DNA of 41,781 nt, from the NCBI RefSeq assembly GCF_029891735.1, contig NZ_JANQDH010000120.1:1-41781 (forward strand), given 5' to 3'. Positions 16,399-25,446 of this stretch are shown in pieces. The notes beneath the pieces were generated by a model. It saw only the letters and a list, made by a program, of their open reading frames with translations, searched no databases and was not told the DNA's origin. This DNA comes from Chrysosporum bergii ANA360D. GTDB lineage: Bacteria > Cyanobacteriota > Cyanobacteriia > Cyanobacteriales > Nostocaceae. Made by a program: the position numbers and the translations under genes. Each line of letters begins with the position of its first letter. Within the stretch, counting starts at the first letter, position 1.

Positions 16399-18561
16399 AT
16401 GAAAAATATGAAAAGTGTGAAAAACGAAGTATCAAAGACCTCAAAAAATGAATATAGTAGCAACTCTATCACTCCGTTCTTTCCACATCAAAGCATTCTA
16501 GGAAATGAGGGTTTAGGTGAGGAATGGAACTTCAAACAAGTTCTGGATCTGTTACGGCGCAGATCACTGGTTATTTTAGGAGTGTCCACAACTGTGATGG
16601 TAGGTGTGGTTATTCAATTGACATCAAATCCCAAACCACCACAATATGAAAGTAGTTTTCAGATGCTGATCGAACCTGTCAGTCACTCTAATCAAGTAAT
16701 TGATCTTGTTCAAGAAATTAACCCTTCATTTCAAAAATCTAGCTTAGATTATGAAAGTCAAATTTTAGTTCTCAAAAGTCCTGAACTGATCAACAAAAGT
16801 ATTAACAACTTGCAACCTACTTATCCAAACATTAACTATCAATATCTAATGCAGCGTTTCAAAATTGATCGTTTAGGTACGACCAAGATTCTAGAAATCC
16901 GCTATCGTAGTCAAGATCCACTGGAATCAAAAGCAGTATTACAGCAAATTGCTAAGGACTATTTAGAATACAGCAAAGAAAAACGGCAAACTAACCTAGG
17001 TCAAGGATTGCAATATATTAATAGAGAAATACCATCTCTGCAAAATCGAGTAGACCAAATTCAGAAAGAATTGCAAATTTTTCAGCAGAGGTACAATTTT
17101 ATTAGTCCAGAGTCCCTTGCTGGTCAACTTAATACACAAACTGCTAATTTAATTCAACAACAGCAAGAACTTGAACTAAAACTAGCCCAAGCTCGCGAGG
17201 ATTTTGCTTTCTTGCAAAGTGAACCAGGGACTAAAGCAGTGCTGGATAGTTATCCTGTATATCAGGAATTAAATACGGAATTGCGGCAATTAAATATGGA
17301 AATTGCCACTACATCAGCAGTTTTCCAAGAGGAAAACCCCAGGCTAATCACATTAAAAGAAAAGCGAGACAGCCTTATACCAATAATAAAGGAAGAATCA
17401 GAGCGGTATATACAAACCAAGCGAGCAGAAGCGGCTTCTGCACTGCGAACTTTAGAAATTAACAAGCAAGAACTGCAAAAAAATCAACAAATTGTGGAAC
17501 AACAATACCAGCAATTACCAAACCTCATCCGACAATATACCGAAATACAAAGCCGGTTAGAAATTGCCGCTGAAAGTCTCAGCCGCTTTTTATCTAACCG
17601 CGAAAACTTGCAAATTCAAAATTCTCAAACGCAAATAGGTTGGCAATTGATTCAAGCACCCAATGAGCCAACGGTTCCCGTGGTTTCCTCAAGTATCATT
17701 CGGGAGATGATTCTTGGATTAACTGCGAGTATCTTATTGAGTATTGGTGCTGCTTTACTAATGGAAAAGTTAGATTATACCTATCACAATGCCTTGAGCC
17801 TCAAAGAAAGGGTAAAAGTTCCTTTATTGGGTAATATTCCTTTGAAGAAGGAAATTTCACGACAGCTAAATCAAACTATTGCGGGGGGAAATACTGAAGA
17901 GAAATCAGGCTATTACAACTATTCTACCAACTTTATCGAAGCGGTACGGGTACTATATACAAATATTCAATTGTTAAATTCTGATGCGGAAATTGAGTCT
18001 ATTACTGTTACCTCTGCTATGCAAGGTGATGGCAAATCTACAGTTGCTTTTCATCTAGCTCAAATAGCCGCAGCTATGGGTAAACAAGTATTACTTGTAG
18101 ATGCTGATATGCGCCGCCCTTCGATTCATAGTTTATCAAATCTAGATAATAAGTTTGGACTAAGTAGTTTAATTACTTCTAATTTGCCTGTGGAACAAGT
18201 AGTAAAACAACTACCTTCTATCCACGGGTTGTCTATAATTCCTAGTGGACCTGTCCCGCCAGATTGCGCGAAGTTGCTATCATCTGAAAAAATGAAGCGA
18301 CTGATGAGAGATTTTCATCAAACCTTTGACTTAGTTATTTATGATGTTCCTCCTGTGGTTGGACTCGCTGATGCTAGTTTGATAGGTTCGGAAACAGATG
18401 GTGTTTTGATGATAGCCAGGATAGATAAAACAGACCGTTCTGTGCTTGAGGGCGCATTAGCTGACTTGAGATTATCTCCTATGAATATTTTGGGTGTGGT
18501 TGCTAATGGGGAAAAACGCAGTGCCAACAATTATTACAATTACTATCAATCAGCTTATTGA
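16399..18561 (+). CDS. Polysaccharide co-polymerase/tyrosine autokinase (Wzc-like BY-kinase)
   Basis: 720-residue inner-membrane protein that controls chain length and export of extracellular polysaccharide. Order: cytoplasmic N-terminus; first membrane helix about 54-70 (LVILGVSTTVMVGVVIQLTS); periplasmic Wzz domain; long coiled coil about 180-410; second helix about 437-455 (MILGLTASILLSIGAALLME); BY-kinase domain. Kinase motifs are Walker A in SAMQGDGKST (about 538-547), Walker A' VLLVDADMRRP and Walker B LVIYDVPPVVGLAD. The C-terminus SANNYYNYYQSAY is a tyrosine cluster, the usual autophosphorylation site. The start at ATG 16399 is followed by several Lys-rich residues. The GT4 glycosyltransferase upstream is a likely pathway partner. 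Confidence 0.93.
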   Translation: MKNMKSVKNEVSKTSKNEYSSNSITPFFPHQSILGNEGLGEEWNFKQVLDLLRRRSLVILGVSTTVMVGVVIQLTSNPKPPQYESSFQMLIEPVSHSNQVIDLVQEINPSFQKSSLDYESQILVLKSPELINKSINNLQPTYPNINYQYLMQRFKIDRLGTTKILEIRYRSQDPLESKAVLQQIAKDYLEYSKEKRQTNLGQGLQYINREIPSLQNRVDQIQKELQIFQQRYNFISPESLAGQLNTQTANLIQQQQELELKLAQAREDFAFLQSEPGTKAVLDSYPVYQELNTELRQLNMEIATTSAVFQEENPRLITLKEKRDSLIPIIKEESERYIQTKRAEAASALRTLEINKQELQKNQQIVEQQYQQLPNLIRQYTEIQSRLEIAAESLSRFLSNRENLQIQNSQTQIGWQLIQAPNEPTVPVVSSSIIREMILGLTASILLSIGAALLMEKLDYTYHNALSLKERVKVPLLGNIPLKKEISRQLNQTIAGGNTEEKSGYYNYSTNFIEAVRVLYTNIQLLNSDAEIESITVTSAMQGDGKSTVAFHLAQIAAAMGKQVLLVDADMRRPSIHSLSNLDNKFGLSSLITSNLPVEQVVKQLPSIHGLSIIPSGPVPPDCAKLLSSEKMKRLMRDFHQTFDLVIYDVPPVVGLADASLIGSETDGVLMIARIDKTDRSVLEGALADLRLSPMNILGVVANGEKRSANNYYNYYQSAY

Positions 18562-18581
18562 CACTCTCCTAGGCTAAAGCC

Positions 18582-18630
18582 GGGGGATTCCAGCGTCACT
18601 GACGTTCCTTCGGATGACCCCTTTTTCTTC
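18582..18630 (+). terminator. Possible imperfect terminator after the tyrosine kinase gene
   Basis: GGGGG (18582-18586) can pair with CCCC (18618-18621), with the palindrome CGTCACTGACG (18594-18604) inside, followed directly by TTTTTCTTCTT. The outer stem is imperfect. The rest of the 315-base spacer before mtnP shows nothing recognisable except the tandem repeats next to its start codon. Confidence 0.4.
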
Positions 18631-18837
18631 TTATAAGCATGGCAGAACATTAGAGGTGTGAGTGGAAGCGAATTAGTTGAAGAATGGGGAAGGGGATTAA
18701 AATCGCCAAGGGCTAACCCCCATGTCTGAAGTCAGTAGCTCTGCTCGCCGTTGATATTTCGGTCACTTGACTATTACTGTCTTGCTTCCCTTGTGACTAT
18801 CCCTTTTGGGTAAAATAACTGGAGAAATCAGCACTAA

Positions 18838-18876
18838 AAAGTTAAAAATCAAAGTTAAAAATCAAAGTTAAAAATC
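18838..18876 (+). repeat. Three 13-bp tandem repeats abutting the mtnP start codon
   Basis: The unit AAAGTTAAAAATC occurs three times without any mismatch at 18838-18850, 18851-18863 and 18864-18876. The mtnP ATG begins at the next base. There is no Shine-Dalgarno site, so the A-rich repeats form the whole proximal leader. Confidence 0.95.
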
Positions 18877-19758
18877 ATGGTACTAGCTCGGATTGGGATT
18901 ATTGGTGGTAGCGGTCTATACAAAATGGCAGACTTAAAGGATGTGGAGGAGTTAGAAATCCAAACTCCTTTTGGTTCGCCATCTGATGCGTTGATTTTGG
19001 GAACAATGTCAGGAACCAAGGTAGCATTTTTAGCTCGTCATGGTCGTCATCATACTTTATTGCCTTCTGAATTGCCGTTTCGTGCTAATATCTATGCTAT
19101 GAAGCAGGTGGGTGTAGAGTATTTGATTTCTGCCAGTGCTGTGGGTTCTCTAAAGGCTGAAGTTAAACCACTGGATATGGTTATACCAGATCAGTTTATT
19201 GACAGAACTAAAAATCGGGTTTCTACGTTTTTTGGGGAGGGAATTGTGGCTCACATTGGGTTTGCTGAACCCATTTGCGCCAATTTAGCTGGGGTATTGG
19301 CAGATGCGATCGCTTGTTTAAATTTACCAGATGTGGGTCTGCATTGTGGTGGAACTTATGTATGTATGGAAGGACCGGCATTTTCCACTAAGGCGGAATC
19401 CGGTCTTTACCGCAGTTGGGATGCAACAGTGATCGGTATGACTAACTTACCAGAGGCTAAGTTAGCCAGAGAGGCGGAAATTGCCTATGCGACTTTAGCG
19501 CTGGTGACAGATTATGACTGCTGGCATCCAGACCATGATAGTGTGACGGTGGAAATGGTGATGAGTAACTTACAGCGCAATGCAGTTAATGCTCAAAAGG
19601 TCATTCAAGAAACTGTGCGACGTTTGAGTGAAAATCCTCCGGTGAGTCATGCTCATTCGGCGTTGAAGTATGCTATTTTAACTCAGTTAGATCAAGCACC
19701 TGCAGCCACTAAGGAAAAGTTGGGGTTATTGTTGCAGAAGTATAGCGATGGTCATTAG
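18877..19758 (+). CDS. mtnP: S-methyl-5'-thioadenosine phosphorylase
   Basis: 293-residue purine-nucleoside-phosphorylase-family enzyme that splits methylthioadenosine (from polyamine synthesis) with phosphate to adenine and methylthioribose-1-phosphate, the first step of methionine salvage. Signatures: [12 protein letters not shown] (N-terminal phosphate loop), [47 protein letters not shown] (substrate pocket) and [20 protein letters not shown] with the catalytic Asp in VTDYDCWH. It is a single gene with no salvage partners adjacent. The ATG is preceded directly by three 13-bp tandem repeats. Confidence 0.95.
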   Translation: MVLARIGIIGGSGLYKMADLKDVEELEIQTPFGSPSDALILGTMSGTKVAFLARHGRHHTLLPSELPFRANIYAMKQVGVEYLISASAVGSLKAEVKPLDMVIPDQFIDRTKNRVSTFFGEGIVAHIGFAEPICANLAGVLADAIACLNLPDVGLHCGGTYVCMEGPAFSTKAESGLYRSWDATVIGMTNLPEAKLAREAEIAYATLALVTDYDCWHPDHDSVTVEMVMSNLQRNAVNAQKVIQETVRRLSENPPVSHAHSALKYAILTQLDQAPAATKEKLGLLLQKYSDGH

Positions 19759-19832
19759 TCATTGGTGCTGGACTGTAGCTATGCAGTGCAGACCGGCTGC
19801 TAAGAATCCCATAGTCAGGTAAAATATGCAAA

Positions 19833-19862
19833 CCCCCGATGTTTTTAGCAGTCGGGGGGGGG
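19833..19862. terminator. Hairpin between convergent genes, with G-run
   Basis: CCCCCGA (19833-19839) pairs with TCGGGGG (19852-19858) in the 112-base gap between mtnP and the caspase-like gene. A run of nine G follows. On the minus strand the stem is followed by TTTGCATATTTT. It may serve both convergent genes. Confidence 0.5.
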
Positions 19863-19870
19863 TAGACAAT

Positions 19871-22003
19871 TTACGCTACTCGAAAATCAAAGTTCAAACT
19901 AGCCCAATTTTTGACATCTAGTATATAAGGGTCAGTGGATGTACTGTTGTTTTCCCATTTGAATGCACTGGCATTATGCAAATCTTGTAACAATGCTTGG
20001 GTAATTTCTAGAGGTTGAAATAATGCTCCAAATAGTCCTTGGTCGGTGATGGGATACTTAGATTTTTCTAAGTATGCTAATGTTTCGCTAAATGGTGCAT
20101 TACTGAGAATGATTTGGTGTTCGCATTCATAGGCTGGACCTGGTATCATCCATTCAGAAGCAGTAACACTTTTTGGTAATAACAGAGTTTCGCCAGGGGG
20201 AATAACTACTTGTTTGAATAGAGATTTGGAGTTAAAAAAGGCGGATTCCTGGGGTGATTGCCAGGGGTAAAAGGCGATGGGGCTGATATTATTGTTTAAT
20301 CCTACCAGCATTATATAAATGGGCCGATCGCTGTAATTCTCCAATTTGTACTGCATGCGACTACCAATGGGCACAATAGGATCACTTAGGGCTGTGACTG
20401 GTGATTTGTTCTGTGGTTTGGCTGTACTAAAACTTCGGGTTGTTTGACGTTGCATGACTAGGCGAGGGGATAATTTGTTAATGATCTCCAGGCTAGCTGT
20501 AACTGGTAAGTAGGAAGAACCTTCATTTTCTGTGAGTCGCCATAATTTTGCTGCTAGCAGGGTTGGTAATTGCGGTACTAATCTTTGTACTGCCAATTTC
20601 ACTGCTTCTCCTGGTTCCCCGGATGTGTTGGGAATCAGTTTGCCGCCGGGGGTAAATAGACCATAGCAACTGGGAGTTTCCAGGAGTTTACCAAATACAC
20701 AATCTGCTGGTTGTTCTCCGGCGATGACGGTGGAAACCCGGTTAATACCAGCAAAAGCACTGGTGGCATCTACTCGCTCAATTCTTTCTAATCCGGTATC
20801 TAAGGCTACTATTAAATTAACAGCCCGGGGCAATACTCGCACTGCTTCTTGGCATAGTTGCCCTGGTTGTGGGGGAGTGTCTGCTTTAACTAGGGAGATT
20901 TGGGCTTTTGCGGTTAAGCCGGTGCGCGATCGCAATATTAACTCTTCTCCTGTTGATAAAGTGAATCGGGAATTAACTCCATAGTTTTCTAACACTTGTG
21001 CTGGTAGTCCTGGTAAAAATAGTTGGGCTGTTTTACCATCGTCTTCAATGATTTTAATTACCCCCTCGGCCCCAACTGTAGGGATGGAAAGAAATAAATC
21101 CTCGACGGTTAACCCTTTTTCTTCACTTAATAATCCCGGCTGCTGATTGCTTCCTAGCTGATGTATGTGGCTGCCCACGTGAGCCAGGCTAAATTGAATT
21201 GTGGTTGGTGGTGTAGTTTCCCATAAGTATTGAGTCAAGGCGTAAGTAAATAACCCGGCACTAAAATTAGAGAATAGTATTTCCCTTGCCACCTGCTGAG
21301 GATCTGATGTGGCGGATAACACCACTCCATTATTGAGGTTAGAGTTTTGACTTTTTAGTTGTTGCAGAAATTCTAGTTCTTCTATTGCTAGTTGGGTTTG
21401 TGCTGGCTCTGGACGGACGCGAGTTCGCCATCCTGGGGGTTGGGCTTTGAGAGGAGCATAATAACTCGTATCCAATACAGCTGTTACCTGATCTGTGGGC
21501 AGCGATCGCAATAATAGCCGTATTGTTTCTTCTAATATATAGTTGACTATTTCATCTTTTTGTGTATTGAGAGGATCAACAGATGGAACCAAAGCATTTT
21601 GCACTGTGTCAATAAATCTGCCGGATTTCACCCGCGTACCATAGCCACTAAAGTGGAATATAGCCACATCGTTGGCTTTAACTTGCTTACCAAGGTGTTC
21701 TCCAAAAGCCGCCTCAATAGATTTCCTGGTGGCTTGTTCGTCAGTTAAAGTCAGGATATCTGAGGTTTGGAAGCCAAACCGATGAATTAACAGTTCTTTT
21801 TGCAGTTCTACATCAGTCAGACAACCAGCCAAGGAGAGACTTTTTTGGTATTGATTAATGCCAATCAACAATGCTATTTTACGCGCACTAGGTTGTGCTA
21901 AAGCTTGGAAGTAGCGATCGCTTAAAGTCAACCACTCAGCTTCTGTCACACCCAATACTGTAAGTATTGAACCAATCCGTTGTAAAAAAGTCCGACGCTT
22001 CAT
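19871..22003 (-). CDS. Caspase-fold (orthocaspase-like) protein with substituted catalytic dyad
   Basis: 710 residues. The N-terminus MKRRTFLQRIGSILTVLGVT resembles a twin-arginine signal (RRxFL plus a hydrophobic stretch), so export to the periplasm or thylakoid lumen is likely. A C14 caspase p20-like domain follows (about 40-300): RKIALLIGINQY, GCLTDVELQKELL, AIFHFSGYG and TAVLDTSYY. In active family members the motifs are HxSGHG and DxCHSG. Here the catalytic His is Tyr121 and the Cys is Ser180, so classic protease activity is not expected. The C-terminal 400 residues are a beta-rich region with no identified domain. Such YS-type non-catalytic homologues are known in filamentous cyanobacteria. 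Confidence 0.88.
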   Translation of the reverse strand: MKRRTFLQRIGSILTVLGVTEAEWLTLSDRYFQALAQPSARKIALLIGINQYQKSLSLAGCLTDVELQKELLIHRFGFQTSDILTLTDEQATRKSIEAAFGEHLGKQVKANDVAIFHFSGYGTRVKSGRFIDTVQNALVPSVDPLNTQKDEIVNYILEETIRLLLRSLPTDQVTAVLDTSYYAPLKAQPPGWRTRVRPEPAQTQLAIEELEFLQQLKSQNSNLNNGVVLSATSDPQQVAREILFSNFSAGLFTYALTQYLWETTPPTTIQFSLAHVGSHIHQLGSNQQPGLLSEEKGLTVEDLFLSIPTVGAEGVIKIIEDDGKTAQLFLPGLPAQVLENYGVNSRFTLSTGEELILRSRTGLTAKAQISLVKADTPPQPGQLCQEAVRVLPRAVNLIVALDTGLERIERVDATSAFAGINRVSTVIAGEQPADCVFGKLLETPSCYGLFTPGGKLIPNTSGEPGEAVKLAVQRLVPQLPTLLAAKLWRLTENEGSSYLPVTASLEIINKLSPRLVMQRQTTRSFSTAKPQNKSPVTALSDPIVPIGSRMQYKLENYSDRPIYIMLVGLNNNISPIAFYPWQSPQESAFFNSKSLFKQVVIPPGETLLLPKSVTASEWMIPGPAYECEHQIILSNAPFSETLAYLEKSKYPITDQGLFGALFQPLEITQALLQDLHNASAFKWENNSTSTDPYILDVKNWASLNFDFRVA

Positions 22004-22101
22004 AATTAACCATGAGTCCTCAGCCCGTCTGCTTATAGCTTATAGGGCTGAGGTCTTTAATGTAATAAATTTAGATTTCTGTTAGCAAATTAACTAGTGT
22101 T

Positions 22102-23280
22102 TTAAGCGGTTGCTTGGGCTTGCATTACCCGGGCTAACTCCGCCGCCACTTCAGGACGGGAAAACTCTGGTGGTGGTAGTTCACCGCGACGCAGCATTTC
22201 TCTGACTTTAGTTCCTGACAGGTGTACCCGTTCTTCTGGTTTGCTGGGGCTAGTTTTAGTTGTAGCCATTTGTTTGGTACGTGTGCAGTAAAAAGCGTGT
22301 TCAAACTTCATTGGGACAATACCTAATTCACCAGGCTCAAACTCGTCAAAAATGTATTGAGCATCATAAGTGCCGTAGTAGTCACCCACACCAGCATGAT
22401 CCCGTCCCACAATAAAGTGAGTGCAACCATAGTTTTTTCTGACTAAGGCATGGAATATAGCCTCCCTAGGTCCAGCATAACGCATAGCTGCGGGATTGAT
22501 TGCCAAAATCACCCGGTCTTGGGGATAGTAATGTAACAATAAAATTTCATAGCAGCGCATCCGCACATCGGCGGGGATGTCATCTTCTTTTGTTGCTCCT
22601 ACTAACGGGTGTAAAAATAGACCATCAACAGTTTCTAAAGCACACTTTTGGATATATTCATGGGCGCGGTGGATGGGGTTACGAGTTTGAAAACCAACGA
22701 TAGTTTTCCAACCCTTGTCCTGAAACATTTGTCTTGAAGCTGCTGGGTCGATTTGGTAGCTGGGGAAGTGGGGATGGGGATGGCGTTGTAATAGCCAGAT
22801 GTCACCTGCCAGATTCACAGAACCTTGATTATAGACTACTTGTACACCTGGATGTTTAGCATCATCAGTGCGGTAAACATTAATAGCCTCCTGGGTTTTA
22901 TCATAGTGATACTTTTCGGTGAGTTGCAAAACTCCGATAAACTCACCCTGGGAGTCATCTAGACGAATGAGTCCGCCTTCCTGGAGTGGGGAAGCGATTT
23001 CTTCTGTTACTGACAGTGTAATTGGTATTGACCAGGGTAGTCCGTTGGCTAACCGCATTTCTACCACTACGCGGGTGTAGTCTTCCTGGTTCATAAAACC
23101 CGTGAGGGGGCTAAAACCGCCGATGGCGATCATTTCTAAATCAGAAACCGCCCGTGCATCAAGTTGCACTCGTGGTAAAAAGTCTGCTTTTGAGAGAAAT
23201 TCTCTTTTTTGTTCTGGTGTAGCGATACGGTTAACCAATTGTCCACCATGGGGTGCAATGGCATCTGGATGTTGACTCAA
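22102..23280 (-). CDS. sat: Sulfate adenylyltransferase (ATP sulfurylase)
   Basis: 392-residue enzyme that activates sulfate to adenylyl-sulfate, the first step of sulfate assimilation. The N-terminal PUA-like domain (to about 170) is followed by the catalytic domain with [10 protein letters not shown] (198-207, the HxGH-like nucleotide motif) and [12 protein letters not shown] (292-303). The start is TTG at 23278-23280, with AGAGGGG about 6 bases upstream. The N-terminus [17 protein letters not shown] is the conserved cyanobacterial form, which supports this unusual start codon. No cysD/N or APS reductase gene is adjacent. Confidence 0.94.
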   Translation of the reverse strand: MSQHPDAIAPHGGQLVNRIATPEQKREFLSKADFLPRVQLDARAVSDLEMIAIGGFSPLTGFMNQEDYTRVVVEMRLANGLPWSIPITLSVTEEIASPLQEGGLIRLDDSQGEFIGVLQLTEKYHYDKTQEAINVYRTDDAKHPGVQVVYNQGSVNLAGDIWLLQRHPHPHFPSYQIDPAASRQMFQDKGWKTIVGFQTRNPIHRAHEYIQKCALETVDGLFLHPLVGATKEDDIPADVRMRCYEILLLHYYPQDRVILAINPAAMRYAGPREAIFHALVRKNYGCTHFIVGRDHAGVGDYYGTYDAQYIFDEFEPGELGIVPMKFEHAFYCTRTKQMATTKTSPSKPEERVHLSGTKVREMLRRGELPPPEFSRPEVAAELARVMQAQATA

Positions 23281-23500
23281 CTTAATCCCCTCTTAATTTA
23301 ACTGCTATTATTTCAAACTATGTACTAACTTATCAAAATCATGGTACACAAGTGACAAATAGTTGAAGAACTAGGGGGAATATGCAGGCTTTGGGGGAGT
23401 TGGAAAAAGCGATTTATGGCGAATTTTTCCCAAATTAGGTACATGGGTAGGGAGCAGGATGCTGGCAATACAAGACTCACTTGTTTAAGAAATGCTATGC

Positions 23501-24562
23501 TTAAGTAAATTGTTCAATAATTCCGCCTCCTAAAACTTTTTCTCCTTCGTACCACACTGCGGCTTGTCCGGGGGTTATGCTGAATTGGGGTTGAGCAAAT
23601 ACTAAGCGCACACGGGAATTTTCTAAGGGAATTACTGTTACAGGTGTAGGCTGGGAACGATAACGAATTTGCACTTCTGCTTGAATGGGTGTAGACGGTT
23701 CGGCAATGGACACCCAGTTTACTTGATTTACCGTACATTCAGGTAAAGTTGCTGTGGTGCGATCGCCTACTACCACTTTATTATTTACTGCATCTAATGC
23801 AATCACATACAGGGGTTCTGGTGCTGCAATTCCCAACCCTTTGCGCTGTCCAATGGTGTAGTGATGTACGCCATCATGGTGTCCCAGTACTTTTCCGGAT
23901 GTATCCACAATTTCCCCTGGTTTAGGGGCTAGATATTTATCTAGAAATGCTCGCATAGAACCGTTAGTTTCCACCAAGCATAAATCTTGGCTTTCTGGCT
24001 TATCAGCAGTGGTGAGGTGGTATTCTGCGGCTATGCGGCGAGTTTCGGCTTTTTGTAGTTTTCCTAAAGGAAATATTGTGGCGGCTAGTAACTCTTGAGA
24101 CAAATCATATAGAAAGTAAGATTGGTCTTTGTTCCGGTCAACTGCTCTTAATAACTGGTAACGTCCTGTTACTTGGTCATAGTTAATTTGAGCATAGTGA
24201 CCGGTGGCAATGCGATGGCATTGTAATTTTTCCCTGGCATATTGTACCATTGGACCAAACTTAACTGTTTTATTGCATTGAGAACAGGGTAGAGGGGTAA
24301 TGCCGGCGCTATAACCACTCACCAAATAATCCACAATATTGGTTTGAAATAGTTCACGAATATCAACAATTTCATGGGGAACCCCCAGTTGTTCACAGAT
24401 ATTAGCCGCGTCGATCATACCTTCAGAGCAACATTGACCCTTACCTTTCATCAGCCAAAGGGTCAAACCAATTACTTCATAGCCCTGATGATGTAGAATA
24501 GCTGCGGCGGTGGAACTGTCAACGCCTCCAGAAAGACCAACGACGACTTTTTTGTTATACAT
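23501..24562 (-). CDS. mnmA: tRNA-specific 2-thiouridylase MnmA
   Basis: Thiolates U34 of tRNA-Lys, -Glu and -Gln. The PP-loop SGGVDSS (11-17) binds ATP. The catalytic cysteines are expected at C96 in [12 protein letters not shown] and C195 in [18 protein letters not shown] and the C-terminal beta-barrel with [14 protein letters not shown] complete the family pattern. The frame extends upstream to 24613, but ATG at 24560-24562 gives [17 protein letters not shown], the usual family start, and 353 residues. The preceding 17 residues have no counterpart that I know of. It is divergent from the SPOR-like gene. Confidence 0.95.
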   Translation of the reverse strand: MYNKKVVVGLSGGVDSSTAAAILHHQGYEVIGLTLWLMKGKGQCCSEGMIDAANICEQLGVPHEIVDIRELFQTNIVDYLVSGYSAGITPLPCSQCNKTVKFGPMVQYAREKLQCHRIATGHYAQINYDQVTGRYQLLRAVDRNKDQSYFLYDLSQELLAATIFPLGKLQKAETRRIAAEYHLTTADKPESQDLCLVETNGSMRAFLDKYLAPKPGEIVDTSGKVLGHHDGVHHYTIGQRKGLGIAAPEPLYVIALDAVNNKVVVGDRTTATLPECTVNQVNWVSIAEPSTPIQAEVQIRYRSQPTPVTVIPLENSRVRLVFAQPQFSITPGQAAVWYEGEKVLGGGIIEQFT

Positions 24563-24698
24563 GAATTTTATGAGTCCTGTTTCTTGACGGTGCGGTGCTA
24601 AGGGCAATACCACACCAAAGTTTTGGGACTCTTCAATTTTAGCACATACAAAGGAACAGTTTAAGCTATATTTACCCTACACAGCTTTACATAAGAAT

Positions 24699-25391
24699 AT
24701 GACTACTACGCACATTCACATATTCAGGAAATTTACTGTTTTTCCCATTATGCCTTGGTTTTTGGTGAGTTGTTTCCTGTTGATTCCCGGAAGTAGCCCG
24801 GCACAAATACCAGGGGGAGACTTCCAATTATACCAGCCACTACAGTTTAATCAAAATAGCCAAAATCTAAACCGCCAAAATTTCCAGCGTTATCTAGTGT
24901 ATGTTGACAGTAGTGATTCCCAAGTCTTACAACGAGTGCGCTTGATTGAGCCTGATGCTTATATTCGTCAGTACCAAGGACGTTATATTATTCAGTCAGG
25001 AATTTTTGGTCAAATGATCAACGCCACTAATCGGGTGAGGGAATTACAATCATACGGTATCAGTAATGCACGCATTGTCAACTTTACCGATAACCGGGAA
25101 ATACCTACTGGTTTTGTGACTCCCAGACAAGAGCCACTGACTGGGTTTCCTCCAAAAAGACAAGAGTCTGGCTATTATGCTATCATTCCTGTTAAATCTC
25201 AAGATTTACGTTTAATTGCCAATAATATTAGGGTGGGTATTGGATACAATAACCTAGTGCTGGAAAGGCAAAAACCACGGGGGACACACGTCGCCGTCGG
25301 TCCTTTTACAAGTCGGTCAGAAGCAGAGCAATGGAATAAGTATCTGCGAGAATTAGGATATGGTAACGCCAGGGTTTACTACGGCCAGTGA
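24699..25391 (+). CDS. Secreted SPOR-like repeat protein
   Basis: 230 residues. The N-terminus has a hydrophobic signal segment (about 18-36, MPWFLVSCFLLIPGSSPAQ), so the protein is probably exported; a second possible start is Met18. Two SPOR-like modules follow: about 64-110 (RYLVYVDSSD...YIIQSGIFGQMINATNRVRE LQSYGI, with short flanks) and about 163-228 (YYAIIPV...THVAVGPFTSRSEAEQWNKYLR, ending ARVYYG). The module pattern of a beta strand, GxFxxxxxA, helix and strand is that of peptidoglycan-binding SPOR domains. A Gln/Asn-rich linker joins signal and first module. Its end overlaps the open frame of nnr by some codons, but the likely nnr start lies 55 bases after this stop. Confidence 0.75.
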   Translation: MTTTHIHIFRKFTVFPIMPWFLVSCFLLIPGSSPAQIPGGDFQLYQPLQFNQNSQNLNRQNFQRYLVYVDSSDSQVLQRVRLIEPDAYIRQYQGRYIIQSGIFGQMINATNRVRELQSYGISNARIVNFTDNREIPTGFVTPRQEPLTGFPPKRQESGYYAIIPVKSQDLRLIANNIRVGIGYNNLVLERQKPRGTHVAVGPFTSRSEAEQWNKYLRELGYGNARVYYGQ

Positions 25392-25446
25392 TGAAAACTC
25401 TTACGCATTTCTAAGTTATACGGTTCTATTTGAGGACTCAGGACTA

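Noticed and set aside
23382-23438. 18-codon plus-strand peptide (MQALGELEKAIYGEFFPN) after AGGGGGAA
   Set aside because: The ribosome binding site is attractive, but the frame is very short, lies between two minus-strand genes and no downstream gene on that strand would make it a leader peptide. It may be a gene remnant.
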